A model generated the notes under the pieces. It did no database searches. It was not told where the DNA came from and saw nothing but the letters and a program-made list of their open reading frames with translations. This document shows positions 6,578 to 9,233 of a DNA stretch of 9,233 bases, piece by piece. Positions within the stretch are counted from its first letter, which is position 1. Every line of letters begins with the position of its first letter. Position numbers and translations under genes: made by a program. The stretch comes from an uncultured Alphaproteobacteria bacterium (GTDB taxonomy: Bacteria > Pseudomonadota > Alphaproteobacteria > CASFRQ01 > SAAU01): positions 1-9,233 of the forward strand of contig CASFRQ010000147.1 of assembly GCA_949296785.1 (NCBI GenBank), written 5' to 3'.

Positions 6578-7978
6578 CTACGATCGGCCTTTTCCTTTTT
6601 TTGAAAAACGGTACATGTCCGCCTTTTTCCCGTATGCGCTTTTTTTCTTTTCTTTCCAAAGGTTATTGTTTTCCCTCTTCGGTTCATTATTCAAAACGAT
6701 AACCTCTCCGTCTTTATGAAAAGCCGTGTATTTAACTCCCGTCTGTTTTTCCAAGTCGCTCAGAACGGCTTCAATTTCCTCCGCCGTTTCCTTGTCGGTC
6801 AAGAAAAATCCTTTAAAAAGAGCGCTAAAAGATTTCTTATCTTCAGCAAAAAATTCCAGCTTTTTTCTTATCTTATGCATGGAAAGGTTTTCCGTTTCCT
6901 TTTCTTTGAAAACAGAAAAAACGCCCGCGCCGCCGTTTGTTTCAAACTTATCAAAGAAAACGGCATACCCTTCTGGCAGAGAACCGTTGCGCAGCCAGCC
7001 TTTATCCTTTTCAGAAAAAGAGTGCATCCGGTCTTTAAAAAATCCCGGCAGCTTTGATAAGAAAGCTTTTTTGGCACCGACCGCCAATGAATCGGACACA
7101 TGAAAACTTTCATCGTTTTCCTTTGAGGAAAGATCAATTTTAAAACCAATTCCTTTTACAGTCAGACGCCGCCAAGCCTCGTCAATATCCATCGGCGGGT
7201 TCTCCTCTTGAGTTTCCTCTTTTGACTTTAATTGTTTTCTCGGATCACTCTTAGGCGGCTTTATTCCTTTTTCCTCCCACATTTTCCTTTCAAGTTCTTC
7301 AGGGATTTCAAAAGAAGATACCGGTTCTTTTTCAATGTAAAAATCCGGACGGACTTTTCCCTGCAACTCTTCCGGCACGATATAAGGCTTTTCCGTCTGC
7401 AAAACCAAAACATCTGCCTTCGGCAGGCTTGTCTCCCCCTTTGTTACATATTGCAGATACCAATTATTGACGGCATGAATTTCTTCATGATCCTGCCCCT
7501 CTACAAGAGCGAGATTGGAAAACAATCTGTCAAACCGTTTTTTTTGCTCGGCAAAAGAAATACCCTCCGTATCTTTTCCCAGGAGATAATTTTCCAAGTC
7601 TTGAACGAGGACTTCATCCTTAGAATTTATCTGCTTGATTTCTTCCATAGCCTCAAGGCTCAGGTTCTGGCCGCCTAAAGAACGCGGCACAAGATGGTGA
7701 ACGGACCAACAAGGAGGCGTCCAACCCATCTGAAAAGAAACAACCATCTTCGGATCCAAAAACTGTTCCAGCTCCTCCTTATAAAAGGCATACAATCCTT
7801 TCAAAAAAATCGGACGGACAATTTCGCCGAATTCATCGTGTATCCGTTGCCGTTCCGCAAAAGAAGGAACCTTCAGGGGAACATACACGGCTTTGACGCC
7901 CAATCTGTCGGCCAATTCCCGAAAGCGCCAGCTGGCATTAATCCCTCTTTGCTTGTCAATATACCTTTTTTTTATCAT
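6578..7978 (-). CDS. HNH-like nuclease paralogue A, with a long C-terminal extension
   Basis: This 466-residue protein has three parts. The N-terminal helical part ends in RPIFLKGLYAFYKEEL (from 55). The HNH-like core has WSVHHLVPRSLGG (His94, His95, Gly102-103), then about 50 residues, then FSNLALVEGQDHEEIH (Asn155, His164, His168). In known HNH enzymes the first His activates water, Asn orders the fold and the His residues bind metal, so all key residues appear kept. After the core comes a shared tail motif (QTEKPYIVPEEL), a charged linker (about 225-260) and a region of roughly 170 residues that paralogues B and C lack. The last 30 residues are Lys/Arg-rich and may bind nucleic acid. It is the last gene of a C-B-A operon, starting 12 nt after B. 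A GTG at 7984 is an alternative start. The function (defence, toxin or mobile-element nuclease) is inference. Confidence 0.75.
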   Translation of the reverse strand: MIKKRYIDKQRGINASWRFRELADRLGVKAVYVPLKVPSFAERQRIHDEFGEIVRPIFLKGLYAFYKEELEQFLDPKMVVSFQMGWTPPCWSVHHLVPRSLGGQNLSLEAMEEIKQINSKDEVLVQDLENYLLGKDTEGISFAEQKKRFDRLFSNLALVEGQDHEEIHAVNNWYLQYVTKGETSLPKADVLVLQTEKPYIVPEELQGKVRPDFYIEKEPVSSFEIPEELERKMWEEKGIKPPKSDPRKQLKSKEETQEENPPMDIDEAWRRLTVKGIGFKIDLSSKENDESFHVSDSLAVGAKKAFLSKLPGFFKDRMHSFSEKDKGWLRNGSLPEGYAVFFDKFETNGGAGVFSVFKEKETENLSMHKIRKKLEFFAEDKKSFSALFKGFFLTDKETAEEIEAVLSDLEKQTGVKYTAFHKDGEVIVLNNEPKRENNNLWKEKKKSAYGKKADMYRFSKKGKGRS

Positions 7979-7990
7979 TTCCACATCTTT

Positions 7991-8755
7991 TCAGTCTCTG
8001 GTTCTTTTTTCAATGCTTTTAATTTTATCTTGAATCCACCTGTCATTCCTATTTGGAAAAGATTGTACTTTCCGGATAAGCAAATCTTTTTCATCGCGCA
8101 AAATTTCCGATCCCCCCGAAACCTGAGAAAGAATAAAAGGTTTTTCCGGCGCCAATCGTAAAAAACATGACAGCATACCGTCTCTCCACGATTTTTTTTC
8201 AAAAAAGAGGGAAGAACCATTCTCCAAAATATGCCAAATTCTATGCTCCTGCGCCCGCATCAAAGCAATATTTGCAAAAACGGAGTCAAATCTTTCCTTT
8301 TGTTGCGGCTGACGAACCCCTTTTTCCCGGGAACCACGGATAAATGCCATTATATCCAGGCCTTTTTCCAACTTTCCGGAATAATCGTTCCAAGTGGCAG
8401 AATCTTTATAAAGCCGGATAATCTCTTTGTTCTTTTTCAAAAAACCGCTGCTGAGATTGCCACCGCCCTGATGAAAAGGCTTTAAATGATGACATGTCCA
8501 TCCGTTCGGAGAAAACCCATTTTTTAAAACTTCCATCTGTTCCTCCGACAAATAAGTGGAAAGCTCTTTTCCGTAAAACAAATAAAGCCCTTTTAAAAAA
8601 ATAGGTCTGTATAAACAAGTAAACTCCTCCCGGCGCTTTTTTATAACATCATAATCGCAAACAACCCCTTCCGACAAAACTACCGGTGTTTGAAGCAAAG
8701 AGGCGAACTCCTCCAGCTTTTTCCGAACTTCTTGCTCCTGAACATACTTTTCCAT
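7991..8755 (-). CDS. HNH-like nuclease paralogue B
   Basis: This 254-residue protein is a clear but diverged paralogue of its downstream neighbour A. RPIFLKGLYLFYGKEL (50-65) matches RPIFLKGLYAFYKEEL in A. GWTCHHLKPFHQGGGNLS (85-102) matches the first HNH strand pair, and FANIALMRAQEHRIWH (160-175) gives Asn162, His171 and His175. About 62 residues, probably helical, lie between the GG and the Asn, whereas standard HNH domains have a short loop there. The C-terminal part shares the motif EKPFIL with A and then ends, so B consists of core plus a short tail. The ATG at 8755 overlaps the TAA of gene C by one base (TAATG), with GGGG about 11 nt upstream inside C, which points to coupled translation. 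The HNH label rests on motifs only; the substrate is unknown. Confidence 0.72.
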   Translation of the reverse strand: MEKYVQEQEVRKKLEEFASLLQTPVVLSEGVVCDYDVIKKRREEFTCLYRPIFLKGLYLFYGKELSTYLSEEQMEVLKNGFSPNGWTCHHLKPFHQGGGNLSSGFLKKNKEIIRLYKDSATWNDYSGKLEKGLDIMAFIRGSREKGVRQPQQKERFDSVFANIALMRAQEHRIWHILENGSSLFFEKKSWRDGMLSCFLRLAPEKPFILSQVSGGSEILRDEKDLLIRKVQSFPNRNDRWIQDKIKSIEKRTRD

Positions 8756-9233
8756 TATAAGATACCCCTTTCTGCAACATTTTGCTGCCGCAGAGTTTCA
8801 ATCTCTTTTTTATAAGATGCGAATTGCTGTTTCTTGTCCGGCTCCGGATATAACAGTCCGAAAAGAGCCTTTGTTTTCGGGATCCAAACCTGCACGGGAG
8901 CCTGTTTATCCCTTTCATTAGAATCTAACGCCGCCTGAATTTGAAAATCAAAAGCGTGCTGATGCAGATTCATATGACGGGAATTGCGCATCAGAACAAG
9001 GTAACCTGAGAAAAGGCGATAAAAGCGATTTTGAGCCTCCTGCCAAGCGGCGGTTTTTGAAATCCCTTTTTCTTCCATAATGGCGGAAACATCCAGCAAC
9101 CGATCAATTTTATTTTTCAGACGACTTTCGGCGAAAATCTTTTTTTCCTCCTCCGGAAGATTTTTCACCATCTTAGCAAAAGCGGCCTTATTGTAATTCT
9201 GCCCGCCGATGCATCGCGGCGTCTGATGATGAA
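8755..9233 (-). CDS. HNH-like nuclease paralogue C, N-terminus beyond the window, probably degenerate
   Basis: The frame is open to the right edge, so the gene begins outside the window; the Met at 9171 is internal. The visible 158 residues start with HHQTPRCIGGQNYNKAAF, aligning with HHLVPRSLGGQNLSLEAM of A and so marking the first HNH histidines. About 65 residues later RFYRLFSGYLVLMRNSRHMNLH aligns with RFDRLFSNLALVEGQDHEEIH. The two last His residues are kept (codons at 8974-8976 and 8962-8964), but the Asn is replaced by Tyr (9001-9003), with an extra Gly before it. This may mean weakened or lost catalysis, or a shifted Asn role. The product ends about 65 residues after the core. It is the first of the three paralogues seen here and is coupled to B by a TAATG overlap. 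Further family members may lie to the right. Confidence 0.68.
   Translation of the reverse strand, partial: HHQTPRCIGGQNYNKAAFAKMVKNLPEEEKKIFAESRLKNKIDRLLDVSAIMEEKGISKTAAWQEAQNRFYRLFSGYLVLMRNSRHMNLHQHAFDFQIQAALDSNERDKQAPVQVWIPKTKALFGLLYPEPDKKQQFASYKKEIETLRQQNVAERGIL

Noticed and set aside
8755..9171. Gene C starting at the Met at 9171
   Set aside because: The frame is open to the window edge, and the first HNH motif (HH..GGQN) lies upstream of that Met.
1..9233. CRISPR array, tRNA/rRNA gene, insertion sequence
   Set aside because: No regularly spaced repeats, cloverleaf or rRNA sequence, transposase or terminal inverted repeats were seen.

Overview
The window looks like chromosome of an alphaproteobacterium of moderate, somewhat AT-leaning composition. 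The S12 protein (tail ...DTQG...YGAKRPK, with [12 protein letters not shown]), the 156-residue S7 ending AFSHFRW and the EF-Tu/EF-G sequences are of alphaproteobacterial type. A host-associated, uncultured lineage is possible, but that is inference and the sequence does not prove it.

Layout. Positions 1-4119 hold the classic str operon, read on the minus strand in the order rpsL - rpsG - fusA - tuf, with short gaps (12, 18 and 28 nt), each carrying a Shine-Dalgarno-like site. tuf runs off the left edge and lacks only about its last 15 codons. The operon is driven by a good sigma70-type promoter at 4334-4362 (TTGACT-17-TTTACT), backed by three T-tracts in helical phase. A leader of about 200 nt with small hairpins and a 9-bp direct repeat separates promoter and rpsL. 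Positions 4489-4527 hold a strong intrinsic terminator for the operon upstream.

That upstream operon (4567-6033, minus strand) has a near-consensus promoter (TTGACC-17-TATAAT at 6066-6094). It encodes an exported 233-residue protein of unknown function followed by an acyl-ACP thioesterase with an intact D-x-N-x-H-V-N-N active-site motif. A divergent small membrane protein gene (6302-6553, plus strand) lies on the other side of a 268-bp AT-rich spacer.

The right third (6578-9233, minus strand) is the unusual part. Three adjacent, translationally coupled genes are diverged paralogues of one another. Each carries an HNH-endonuclease-like core (HH..GG ... N ... H...H) with a 50-65 residue, probably helical insertion between the GG and the Asn strand. 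The first gene of the cluster is cut by the window edge and has Tyr where the HNH Asn is expected. The second is short and looks intact. The third looks intact and carries an extra C-terminal region of roughly 250 residues that ends in a basic tail. This looks like an accessory, rapidly diverging nuclease family (defence, toxin or mobile-element type). Its role cannot be decided from sequence alone, and it is the best candidate here for an undescribed system.
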